NCBI RefSeq assembly: GCF_900114715.1
Contig: NZ_FOTY01000020.1
Location: forward strand, 1-57,694
Direction of reading: 5' to 3'
Source: Salibacterium qingdaonense
Lineage (GTDB): Bacteria; Bacillota; Bacilli; Bacillales; Marinococcaceae
Length of the DNA stretch: 57,694 nt
Shown: positions 50,612-57,694 of the stretch, piece after piece
How the letters are laid out: each line of letters opens with the position of its first letter
Position numbering within the stretch: the first letter of the stretch is position 1
Program-made: the position numbers and the translations under genes
The notes under the pieces: model-generated
Told to the model about the DNA's origin: nothing
What the model saw: the letters and a program-made list of their open reading frames with translations, nothing else
Database searches by the model: none

Positions 50612-51661
50612 TTAATGCATATAGTTTTCAATTTCGATCTCGGCTTTTTCTCCCTCACGTTTTAAAGAATCAAACACCTCCCTGCCAAGATTAATTCCAT
50701 ATTTACTACGGTGATTATGATTGTTAAACTCAATTTCTCCAGGGAGGAATATTTCTTCCACACCTTCTGCTTTTGGTGATTTTTTTATTTCATCAATCAT
50801 TTGATCCACCCGGCTCTTAAATTGTTCTGCCGGCATGAAACTGTTCACATCAATAAGTTGAAAGAAATGACCAACATTTTGTGGTTTATCAAAATCACCA
50901 TAAATATTATTAACGTGTGCTCCAAATCCAGCTCCAGTTAAAGCACCACTCATAACATCAATCATTAATGAAATAGCATAACCTTTTGGACCGGCAAATG
51001 GGAGAACAGTACCTTCCAATGCATCTTTTGCATTTGTCGTAGGTCTACCTTGTTTATCAATAGCCCATCCTTCTGGAATTTTCTCTCCCGCTTGTTCTGC
51101 AGAAATAATCTTCCCTCTGGCTACAACACTTGTAGCCATATCAAAAATAATCGATTTGTTTCTTTCAGCCGGAACCCCGAAGGCATAAGGATTCGTTCCA
51201 AAATAAGGATCAACACCTCCCCATGGCGCCATAGTTGAAGGTGCATTGGACTTTGCAAAAGCAATTAAATCTTCATTGATAGCTTGTTGAACGAAAAACG
51301 ATCCAGTACCAAAATGAGTAGAATTCTTAATCCCTATATAAACGCCGCCATGTTCTTTTGCCTTTTTAGCTCCCATTTCTATCGCTTTTGTTCCAACAAT
51401 TTGTCCCATTCCACCATCACCATCGATTAACAGCGTAGAGTCATTTTCCTGAACGATTTGAACTTGTGGATTTGGAGTTACAGCACCAGAGTTTAATCTT
51501 TTTACGTATATAGGAAGTCTAGTTACACCGTGAGAATCGACACCTCGTAGGTTTGCAGTTACTAAACTTTCAGCGACAATGCTAGCGTTTTCTGTTGATA
51601 ATCCCTCTTTAATTAAGACATCTCTGACAAATGCTTTTAGATTCTCTGAATAAAAATGCAA
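50612..51661 (-). CDS. Ldh-family (malate/L-lactate/sulfolactate-type) oxidoreductase
   Basis: A 349-residue enzyme of the Ldh_2 family, which oxidises 2-hydroxy acids with NAD(P) on a fold distinct from classic LDH. Family marks are ANLRGVDSHGVTRLPIYVKR, IGIKNSTHFGTGSFF and DPYFGTNPYAFGVPA. Members include malate, L-lactate, ureidoglycolate and L-sulfolactate dehydrogenases; the substrate cannot be fixed. TTG start behind GGGGGG. Between the TRAP large permease and the alcohol dehydrogenase genes. Confidence 0.92.
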   Translation of the reverse strand: MHFYSENLKAFVRDVLIKEGLSTENASIVAESLVTANLRGVDSHGVTRLPIYVKRLNSGAVTPNPQVQIVQENDSTLLIDGDGGMGQIVGTKAIEMGAKKAKEHGGVYIGIKNSTHFGTGSFFVQQAINEDLIAFAKSNAPSTMAPWGGVDPYFGTNPYAFGVPAERNKSIIFDMATSVVARGKIISAEQAGEKIPEGWAIDKQGRPTTNAKDALEGTVLPFAGPKGYAISLMIDVMSGALTGAGFGAHVNNIYGDFDKPQNVGHFFQLIDVNSFMPAEQFKSRVDQMIDEIKKSPKAEGVEEIFLPGEIEFNNHNHRSKYGINLGREVFDSLKREGEKAEIEIENYMH

Positions 51662-51675
51662 AATAAAATGCCCCC

Positions 51676-52959
51676 CTATTTAGTTAAATTAGGTAGATAC
51701 ATAGATATTTGTGGTATGAAAGCTACTAGCAAAAGTATAATAACCATTGCCGCTAATAAAGGAACCACTGCCCTTGAAACATGCGAAATTGTTATCTTTG
51801 CAATATTACATACCGCGAATAAACATATCCCAACTGGGGGTGTTACCAAACCAATGGCTAGGTTTACAATCATCATAATCCCAAAATGAACTGGATCCAT
51901 TCCAAGTGTGGTCGCAATTGGAAGTAATACAGGCGTTAAAATAATCAGTGCCGCTGTAAGATCCATAAACAGACCGGTAAGTAACAAAAACAAATTTATA
52001 ATGAGTAAAGTAATTATTGGATTACCAGAAACTCCTTGAATCCAGTCCCCTATAATGAGAGGTATTTGTTCGTAAGCTACAATCCAACCAAAAAGAGAGG
52101 CGGTGGCTACTAATAGCATTACCGTTGCTGTACCAGTAATAGTTTCACTCAAAATACTTTTAAAGTCTTTCAATTTAATTTCTTTATAAACCAGTCCTCC
52201 AACTATCAACGAATAACCAACTGCAATTACTGCAGCTTCTGTAGCTGTAACTACTCCTCCGATAATTCCTCCAAGGACTATAATAGGCATTAATAATGCT
52301 AATGATGCCCTTTTAAGAGATATGCCTATTCCCTTTAATGTTGGGAGATTTTCTTTTGGAAACTGTTCAGGATTTTTTAATGCCATTAAATAAGTAACAA
52401 GCATTAAACTTAACCCAACCAAAACTCCCGGAATTGCTCCGGCTAAAAATAATTGGCTGATAGACTCCCCTGCCATTACTCCATAAATAATAATTGGAAT
52501 ACTTGGAGGAATAATAATCCCTATGGTGGAAGAAGCTGCAGTAACGGCGGCTGCGAAACCTCCATCATACCCTTTTTTCTGCATAGCAGGAATAAGTGCC
52601 GAACCTATCGCCACTGCATCCGCTACAGAAGAACCTGATATACCACCAAAAAACTTACTGGCTACAATATTGACCATAGCTAAACCGCCACGGATAAACC
52701 CTACTAAACAACTAGCAAAGTCAATAAGGCGAGTAGCAATACCTCCCGAATTCATAAGACTTCCCGCTAATACAAAGAATGGTATCGCTAAAAGGGGAAA
52801 AGAATTAACGCCATTTCCAAATCTTTGGGCGATCACCGATAAGCTTAAATCTCCCATAAACATTACAGCAGCTATGGATGCAAGACCTATTGATACTGCT
52901 ACCGGAATTCCAATTGCCAGTAACAGAGCAAACACACCCATTAAAATACCGATAACCAT
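51676..52959 (-). CDS. TRAP transporter large permease (DctM type)
   Basis: A 427-residue membrane subunit with about 11-12 helices, the ion-driven channel of a TRAP importer. Typical marks are LLAIPFFVLAGSLMNSGGIA, GGISGSSVADAVAIGSALIP and PPSIPIIIYG. ATG 52959 has GGGGGTGTG at good distance; the GTG three codons earlier is not needed. It follows the small permease after 13 bases. Confidence 0.95.
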   Translation of the reverse strand: MVIGILMGVFALLLAIGIPVAVSIGLASIAAVMFMGDLSLSVIAQRFGNGVNSFPLLAIPFFVLAGSLMNSGGIATRLIDFASCLVGFIRGGLAMVNIVASKFFGGISGSSVADAVAIGSALIPAMQKKGYDGGFAAAVTAASSTIGIIIPPSIPIIIYGVMAGESISQLFLAGAIPGVLVGLSLMLVTYLMALKNPEQFPKENLPTLKGIGISLKRASLALLMPIIVLGGIIGGVVTATEAAVIAVGYSLIVGGLVYKEIKLKDFKSILSETITGTATVMLLVATASLFGWIVAYEQIPLIIGDWIQGVSGNPIITLLIINLFLLLTGLFMDLTAALIILTPVLLPIATTLGMDPVHFGIMMIVNLAIGLVTPPVGICLFAVCNIAKITISHVSRAVVPLLAAMVIILLLVAFIPQISMYLPNLTK

Positions 52960-52972
52960 GTAACACACCCCC

Positions 52973-53470
52973 TTAACTTTCTGAAATTTTAGCAGTTTTT
53001 TCTATAAGCTTTTTTGTTATCTCATATAACTTGTTAAAGATAATCAGCCCCATTGATACTGGAATTGACAAATAAACATAACTCATCGGCAAGTTTAATC
53101 CTGTTGAAATATCATCCGTGGTTGATTGAAATAATTTGATACCACTTATCAATACAATTACTGCAAATAGTACAATGATTAAATCTATTAATATACTTAA
53201 AAATATTTTAGGTTTTCCCTTTAGAGATTCAAATAATGAGTCTACAGCTATATGTGCATTTTTTCTAAATGCAATTTCTGAGCCAAGGAAAATTATCCAA
53301 ATAAATAAAAACCTAGATAATTCTTCTGACCAAGCAAGTGAGCTGTCAAGAACATATCTCCAATAAACTTGTGCTGCAACTGTAATCACCATTGTTACTA
53401 CCAATGTCGCTGTAAATATCTCTGTCAATTGATTTATAGATGATCTTGTTTTTCTAATAAAGTCCGTCAC
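52973..53470 (-). CDS. TRAP transporter small permease (DctQ type)
   Basis: A 165-residue four-helix membrane subunit; the family mark WSEELSRFLFIWIIFLGSEI is clear. It couples the binding protein to the large permease. The GTG at 53470 has AGGAGG seven bases upstream; the open frame back to 53506 lacks a site. Confidence 0.92.
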   Translation of the reverse strand: MTDFIRKTRSSINQLTEIFTATLVVTMVITVAAQVYWRYVLDSSLAWSEELSRFLFIWIIFLGSEIAFRKNAHIAVDSLFESLKGKPKIFLSILIDLIIVLFAVIVLISGIKLFQSTTDDISTGLNLPMSYVYLSIPVSMGLIIFNKLYEITKKLIEKTAKISES

Positions 53471-53529
53471 TTTTTCACCTCCTATAGGTGATAGCCTAAA
53501 ATACACAAGTTAATTCTGAAAGGATAATA

Positions 53530-53550
53530 GCCTGGTGTAACCTACCAGGC
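53530..53550 (-). terminator. Intra-operon hairpin after the TRAP binding-protein gene
   Basis: GCCTGGT / ACCAGGC, 7-base stem with a 7-base loop, no strong T-run. Same position as the hairpin after the ABC binding protein at 39232, so partial termination is likely. Confidence 0.6.
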
Positions 53551-53564
53551 CATATCCCTGCCTT

Positions 53565-54635
53565 TTATTCTGTTGCTTCCATTAACTTTTCATAAAATTC
53601 TTCGTCAAAGTCACCTTTATATTCTTCATAAACTTCCTGCGTTGCTTCTTCAAATGGTTCGGTCTCAGGTTCATTAATGTTAGTTCCTTCTTCTTTTAAC
53701 ATGTCAATGTAATTTGCTTCTTCCTCTTGACTTAGTTCTCGCTCATACTGTTTTGCTTCATCTGATGCTTCCATCACTATATCTTGTTGCTCTGAGGATA
53801 AGCTGGACCAAGTCTGTTCACTTATAGCCAAAACCATTGGAGAATACATATGATTCGTTAAGGACACATAATCCTGTACTTCGTATAGTTTTGCTGTGTA
53901 AATGAGTGATACTGGGTTTTCCTGTCCATCCACAGTTCCTTGTTCCAATCCAGTGTATAATTCACCAAAATCCATTGGTGTCGGGTTAGCACCCAGTGCA
54001 TTAAATATAGATAAAGAAACATCACTTTCCGGAGTTCTGATATCTAGTCCGTTAAGATCTTCTGGTTCTTCAATTGGTTGTTGTGAGTTGGATACATTCC
54101 TGAAACCGTTCTCAAAATATCCTAACACTCGCATGCCTGACTCTTCAGGAAGATTCTCTACCATCTCTTGACCAATTTCACCGTCTAAAACTTCATAAGC
54201 TGTTTCACGGTCAGTGAATAGATAAGGAAGATTTACTGCTTGTAGTTTTGGGGCCATAGAAGTTAGTGGTTCAACACCTATCATCCCCATCTCAACAGTT
54301 CCCATGTCCATTCCTTCCGTTAAATCACGATCGTGCCCTAACTGACCGTCAGGATACAGTTCTACTGTGATTTCTCCATCCGTCTTCTCTTCTACCAATT
54401 CCTTAAATTTTTCAGACCCTTTATGATACAACGAGTTAGTCGCAGTTCCATGACCTAAACGTAATACAATCTCATCATTTTCATCATCACCACTGCTTTC
54501 GGTATTTTCTTCCTGTCCACTACCATCAGTATTTTCTTCTTGTCCACTACCTGACTCTGATTGCGAACAAGCGGTAATGACCAACAATGCAAGAAAACTT
54601 ATCAATAAGACAGCCGCTACTTTAAAATTTTTCAT
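53565..54635 (-). CDS. TRAP solute-binding lipoprotein (DctP type)
   Basis: A 356-residue extracytoplasmic receptor. Signal MKNFKVAAVLLISFLALLVITAC with lipobox ITAC, then a linker containing a tandem 9-residue repeat (GSGQEENTD, GSGQEENTE), then the DctP fold (LRLGHGTATNSLYHKGSEKF; NGLDIRTPESDVSLSIFNAL). The conserved Arg that binds substrate carboxylates lies in DIRTPES, so the ligand is probably an organic or sugar acid. AGGAGG before ATG 54635; first gene of the operon. Confidence 0.94.
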   Translation of the reverse strand: MKNFKVAAVLLISFLALLVITACSQSESGSGQEENTDGSGQEENTESSGDDENDEIVLRLGHGTATNSLYHKGSEKFKELVEEKTDGEITVELYPDGQLGHDRDLTEGMDMGTVEMGMIGVEPLTSMAPKLQAVNLPYLFTDRETAYEVLDGEIGQEMVENLPEESGMRVLGYFENGFRNVSNSQQPIEEPEDLNGLDIRTPESDVSLSIFNALGANPTPMDFGELYTGLEQGTVDGQENPVSLIYTAKLYEVQDYVSLTNHMYSPMVLAISEQTWSSLSSEQQDIVMEASDEAKQYERELSQEEEANYIDMLKEEGTNINEPETEPFEEATQEVYEEYKGDFDEEFYEKLMEATE

Positions 54636-54684
54636 AAAAAGACCTCCTGTGTTATAATAATACCCTAAGTTATTTTTTCTTAGA

Positions 54685-54716
54685 AACTTATAGTTGGGTG
54701 CCTCCAACTATAAGTT
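54685..54716. promoter_or_regulatory. 13-base hairpin between the regulator and TRAP genes
   Basis: AACTTATAGTTGG / CCAACTATAAGTT, perfect, with a 6-base loop. On the minus strand the tail is TCTAAGAAAAAAT, so it could end the regulator transcript or lie in the TRAP leader. Confidence 0.55.
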
Positions 54717-54729
54717 CTCCCACAACTAT

Positions 54730-54743
54730 TGTAAGCGTTACCA
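54730..54743. promoter_or_regulatory. cre-like site before the TRAP operon
   Basis: TGTAAGCGTTACCA matches TGWAANCGNTNWCA with one mismatch and is itself a GTAAgCGTTAC palindrome. About 95 bases before the TRAP binding-protein start. Confidence 0.55.
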
Positions 54744-54791
54744 ATTTAAGCATTGCATTTGTATACACCTCCTAATCAAAATTTGGGGTGG

Positions 54792-55808
54792 TTAAATTTC
54801 TAATGATTTACAAGAATCTCTTATAATTAATTCAGGTTCTAACTGAACCATCTTGGGCTTTATCTGCCTCTTTCTATTCATTCTTTTTATTATTAAGATA
54901 GCAGCTTTCATCCCCATTTCATACGCAGGCTGGGCGACGGTACTCAGCGGTGGGTCTAACAAAGGGACCCAAGGATAATCATCATATCCTATCACAGAAA
55001 CGTCATTAGGAACATTTAATTCAACTCTTTTTACTCCCATTAGAATTTCTAAATTCAAAAGTGTGTTAGTTGAAAAAATAGCAGTAGGTTTATCATTTGA
55101 AGAACACAACAATTCCTTAGTAGCCTCAATTCCACTTCCCCTAACAGGATCACAAATTTTTATGAAGTCTTCGTTGATAGGTATATTGTTTTCTTCCAAA
55201 GCCTCTTTATATCCCTTAAGCCTATCAATTCTTGGACTTCGGTTTTCCGGGGGATAAGCTAGTATACCAATCTTTGTATGTCCTTGATCAATTAAATACT
55301 GCATTGACCTTTTGGAACCAGAAATGTTATCTACTACAACAGTGTCCGTTTTTAACTCATCAGTAAAACGATCTAAAAATACAAAAGGGTACTTTTCTTT
55401 AATTAAATTATCAAACAATTTTGTATTTTCACCAGTAGTATTAATAATTAAGCCATCTACTTGCTTATTTTTTAACGTAAGTACATTTTCTTCTTCTACT
55501 TCTGCATTTTCTTCAGAACTACTTACCATTAAGGTGTAACCACTTCTTGTACACTCGCTCTGGACTCCTTTTAATACTTCAGACCAGAAAGGATTAGAAA
55601 TATCAGAAAGAATAATACCAATAGTTTGGGTAGATTTTTTTTTCAGACTTTGAGCTACTGAGTTGGGAGTGTAGTTAAGTTCATTCATTGCTTCGATAAT
55701 ATTCTTTTTTGTCGTTTCAGACATATAACTAAAATTATCATTAAGAACTCTAGAAACAGTACTTTTGGATACACCTGCTTTTTTTGCTACATCGTTTATA
55801 GTGGGCAT
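54792..55808 (-). CDS. LacI-family regulator of the TRAP island
   Basis: A 338-residue repressor: helix-turn-helix TINDVAKKAGVSKSTVSRVL, hinge YTPNSVAQSLKKKSTQTIGI, and effector domain typical of GalR/LacI (VDGLIINTTGENTKLFDNLI; SVIGYDDYPWVPLLDPPLST). AAAGGTGAAA precedes the ATG. The paired operator just upstream (55866-55889) suggests self-repression, and the same operator before the RraA gene links it to the catabolic operon. Confidence 0.92.
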   Translation of the reverse strand: MPTINDVAKKAGVSKSTVSRVLNDNFSYMSETTKKNIIEAMNELNYTPNSVAQSLKKKSTQTIGIILSDISNPFWSEVLKGVQSECTRSGYTLMVSSSEENAEVEEENVLTLKNKQVDGLIINTTGENTKLFDNLIKEKYPFVFLDRFTDELKTDTVVVDNISGSKRSMQYLIDQGHTKIGILAYPPENRSPRIDRLKGYKEALEENNIPINEDFIKICDPVRGSGIEATKELLCSSNDKPTAIFSTNTLLNLEILMGVKRVELNVPNDVSVIGYDDYPWVPLLDPPLSTVAQPAYEMGMKAAILIIKRMNRKRQIKPKMVQLEPELIIRDSCKSLEI

Positions 55809-55865
55809 ATATTTTCACCTTTCTTTATACGTAAATACAAACATTACATCCCGTTTTTAAAAACC

Positions 55866-55889
55866 GAACCGGTTTCTGAAACCGGTTTT
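55866..55889. promoter_or_regulatory. Double LacI-type operator upstream of the TRAP-island regulator
   Basis: Two AACCGGTT cores (55867-55874 and 55880-55887) with centres 13 bases apart, in a GAACCGGTTTC...GAAACCGGTTT context. Placed just downstream of the promoter at 55905-55932, so bound repressor would block transcription. Confidence 0.75.
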
Positions 55890-55904
55890 ATGATTTATAT
55901 ACGT

Positions 55905-55932
55905 ATTTTAACATAACTCTGAATGTTTTCAA
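55905..55932 (-). promoter_or_regulatory. Promoter of the TRAP-island regulator
   Basis: Minus strand TTGAAA (55927-55932), 16-base spacer, TAAAAT (55905-55910); the paired operator starts about 15 bases further downstream. Confidence 0.6.
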
Positions 55933-56001
55933 TAGTATTTTCAATAATCATTAGAAAATTTAAAATGTTACTATTTAATCAGAGAATTATAATTGGGGAT
56001 C

Positions 56002-56187
56002 CTAGTGCCTGTTGGACAAAGGACTCATATCCATGACCACCATCTCCACGTTCGTCCCTTTTTCCCGTAAATACTGTTTAACGATAGCGGCGGTTCGATC
56101 CGGCAGAATATCAAGGAGGTTCCCCGGTGCTGCCATCAGCGATAAGGACTTGATAATTGCCTTTGTTTGTATCTCCCTTATATTCAT
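56002..56187 (-). pseudogene. Transposase fragment (ISL3-like)
   Basis: About 50 recognisable residues: NLLDILPDRTAAIVKQYLRE and VEMVVMDMSPLSNRH, the region around the first catalytic Asp of ISL3/IS204-type DDE transposases. Nothing of the rest of the element is present. It abuts the truncated SDR gene, whose 5' end it probably replaced. Confidence 0.6.
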
Positions 56188-56189
56188 CG

Positions 56190-56765
56190 ATGGCGATGGA
56201 TGTCACAAATATGCAGGATATGGAGAATATGTTCCGTACGGCTGTGGACTATGCAGGGAGCCTTGACATACTGGTAAATAATGCCGGACTAAACATTACT
56301 AAACCTGCCATTGACGTTACCGAAGAAGATTGGGATCAAGTGCTGGACACTAATTTAAAGTCTGCTTTCTTCTGCAGCCAGAAGGCAGCAGCCTGCATGA
56401 TGGAAAATAAAGGCGGAAACATAATAAACATTGCTTCCCAAATGGGCTTTGTGGGGTATTGGAACCGGGCAGCGTATTGCTCTAGTAAAGGGGGAATGAT
56501 TCAGCTTACGAAGACGCTTGCTATAGAATGGGCTGAGTATCATATAAACGTAAACGCTGTGGCTCCTACTTTTATCAATACAGAATTGACCTCTTCCATG
56601 TTTGAAGACAAAGCGTTTGAAAAGGATGTTTACCAACGTATTCCCCTTGGAAAACTGGCAGATCCTTCTGATGTGACCAGCGCAGTGCTTTACTTATCCT
56701 CAACGATTTCTAATTTTGTTACCGGAGAAACCATTAAAGTGGATGGAGGGTGGACGGCGTTATGA
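56190..56765 (+). pseudogene. 5'-truncated short-chain dehydrogenase/reductase
   Basis: About 190 residues of a classic SDR from the adenine-pocket region (MDVTNMQDMENMFRTA) to the C-terminus. NNAG motif in DILVNNAGLN, catalytic Ser in NIASQMG, Tyr/Lys in AAYCSSKGG, and the C-terminal GETIKVDGGW. The N-terminal cofactor motif TGxxxGIG and the first strand-helix unit (about 55-60 residues) are missing, so it should not bind NAD(P). The gap begins where the transposase fragment ends. It resembles gluconate 5-dehydrogenase/glucose 1-dehydrogenase-like SDRs. Confidence 0.85.
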
Positions 56766-56828
56766 CCGCCCTTCTTATTCCGTTTAAACGCATGAGTCCG
56801 GGAGAAAAGTACAAAGGGTGAAATACTT

Positions 56829-57694
56829 TTACGGAATAAGCACGATCTTCCCGAGTTTCCCTGCATGTTTAAAATAGGTTTGAGCGTCTCGAGCTTCTTC
56901 CAGTGGAAACGTGCGGTCAATGACAGGTTTGATTTTGCCTTCTGCTATAGCATCAAGCATTTGTTCGAACTCTTTTCTTGTCCCTAAAACAGAACCATAC
57001 AGGGTGATGTGCTTTAAGTAGAGGGTCCTGAAATCGAGCTCTGTCTTTTGCCCGCCTGCTGAACCGGAAGTGCAGAATTTGCCCCCCTTTTTGAGTACCT
57101 GCAACGACGTGGTAAACAAAGCATCGCCGACGACATCCAGGACGGAGTCCACAGGCCCGCCGTTTACTTCGAGGATCTGATCAGCAAGCTGGCTGGACTT
57201 ATACGATAGGACGTGAGCAGCTCCTAATTCTTTCATTTTATCCTCCAGATCCAGATCCCCAACAACCGCGATTACTTCAGCCCCGAATACATTGGCAGCC
57301 ATTTGGACATTCAGAGAACCGACGCCGCCATTGGCACCGGTCACGACAATCGTTTCCTCCGGCTTTACCTGGATTTGTTCCACCATGTGCCAGGCCGTCA
57401 TGCCGCTTACAGAAAACGCAGCACTTTCGACCGAATCGGATAGAGGCATCTCATAACATAAGTCAGCCGGCCAAACGACATACTCTGCATATCCTCCATC
57501 GTATTCCGAGCCGATAAAAGACATATCCTCTGAGATATGCTCAGATCCTTCCCTGCCGCTTGATGTGAATGGAAAAAGAACGACATCTTTTCCTATCAGT
57601 GTTAATGCTGTTTTCAAATGACCGATTGCTGACGGCGTTGCCTGTCCATCCATAGACGGGTATACTGTCCATAAGAAGCCATAGAAAGGAAAAA
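56829..57694 (-). CDS. Zinc-type (MDR) alcohol dehydrogenase/quinone oxidoreductase, partial at window end
   Basis: A medium-chain dehydrogenase/reductase. Visible are GGYAEYVVWPADLCYEMP, AAFSVSGMTAWHMV, the Rossmann motif VVTGANGGVGSLNVQMA, and the C-terminal PLEEARDAQTYFKHAGKLGK. The first ATG in the window is at 57653, but the frame stays open to 57694 and the ~60 residues of the N-terminal GroES-like domain expected before YPSMDG lie beyond the edge. I therefore treat it as incomplete. The usual structural-zinc cysteines are absent (FTSSGREGSEH), as in many zinc-free quinone reductases. Confidence 0.82.
   Translation of the reverse strand, partial: FPFYGFLWTVYPSMDGQATPSAIGHLKTALTLIGKDVVLFPFTSSGREGSEHISEDMSFIGSEYDGGYAEYVVWPADLCYEMPLSDSVESAAFSVSGMTAWHMVEQIQVKPEETIVVTGANGGVGSLNVQMAANVFGAEVIAVVGDLDLEDKMKELGAAHVLSYKSSQLADQILEVNGGPVDSVLDVVGDALFTTSLQVLKKGGKFCTSGSAGGQKTELDFRTLYLKHITLYGSVLGTRKEFEQMLDAIAEGKIKPVIDRTFPLEEARDAQTYFKHAGKLGKIVLIP

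Noticed and set aside
1-57694. tRNA, rRNA or known riboswitches
   Set aside because: No cloverleaf, rRNA-like segment or recognisable riboswitch core was seen by eye on either strand; a covariance-model search would be needed to exclude small RNAs.

Overview
The window looks like a chromosomal segment of a low-to-moderate GC Gram-positive bacterium of the family Bacillaceae. Evidence is the strong AGGAGG-type ribosome binding sites, frequent TTG and GTG starts, U-tailed hairpin terminators, short lipoprotein signals, near-consensus CcpA (cre) sites, and families typical of the group (YdbS/YdbT, YtrA-type GntR, DUF4317, DUF4179, DUF4166, CBO0543). The genus cannot be fixed from sequence alone. 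Many acidic proteins would fit a salt- or alkali-tolerant relative, but that is a guess. No rRNA, tRNA or CRISPR array was seen.

1-14.6 kb: ordinary housekeeping and envelope genes. They are an aldo/keto reductase, an alpha/beta hydrolase, an SRPBCC/DUF4166/membrane trio, a lipoprotein, the YdbS-YdbT pair, a CBO0543-type membrane protein, a YtrA-like ABC exporter operon with a clear operator-promoter, a first Rpn-family nuclease, an ECF sigma/anti-sigma pair and a SWIM protein. Three unusual intergenic repeat arrays lie here: two four-unit arrays with exact 52-base period (1328-1522, 7781-7975) and one with about 21-base period (10647-10775).

14.6-30.5 kb: accessory and decaying DNA. It holds a cation exchanger that seems to need an ATT start, a methyltransferase and an esterase flanked by two broken tails of a metallophosphoesterase whose intact copy follows, a hendecad coiled-coil protein, small lipoproteins, and an Rpn tail-only gene. 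A complete IS21-family element (23638-26277, 5-base target duplication CATGC) splits a MocR-type regulator beside its likely target EamA transporter.

30.6-40.7 kb: a seven-gene minus-strand galactoside operon: solute-binding lipoprotein, two ABC permeases, GH35 and GH42 beta-galactosidases, a LacI regulator and a GH36 alpha-galactosidase. It runs from a consensus promoter with a cre-like site. The ABC ATPase is absent and is probably supplied by a shared MsmX-type protein.

40.8-46.2 kb: a DUF4317 protein, an EamA transporter, a second Rpn nuclease, an MFS transporter, an orphan antitoxin next to a truncated PemK/MazF toxin, and a degenerate EamA copy.

46.2-55.9 kb: an AT-richer minus-strand catabolic island: TRAP transporter, Ldh-family oxidoreductase, iron-containing alcohol dehydrogenase, aldehyde dehydrogenase, RraA-like protein, D-2-hydroxyacid dehydrogenase and a LacI regulator. 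Paired AACCGGTT operators with 13-base spacing link the regulator to the RraA gene. It is bracketed by pseudogenes (EamA copy; transposase scrap plus 5'-truncated SDR). The window ends inside a zinc-type alcohol dehydrogenase gene.

The most interesting signals are: (i) the Rpn paralogues, which share an exact promoter, LexA-like boxes and a conserved internal ribosome binding site for a short C-terminal product, with a third locus keeping only that short product; (ii) the 52-base arrays; (iii) the IS21 leader, in which read-through RNA would hide the istA ribosome binding site; (iv) the TRAP island with its double-operator control.
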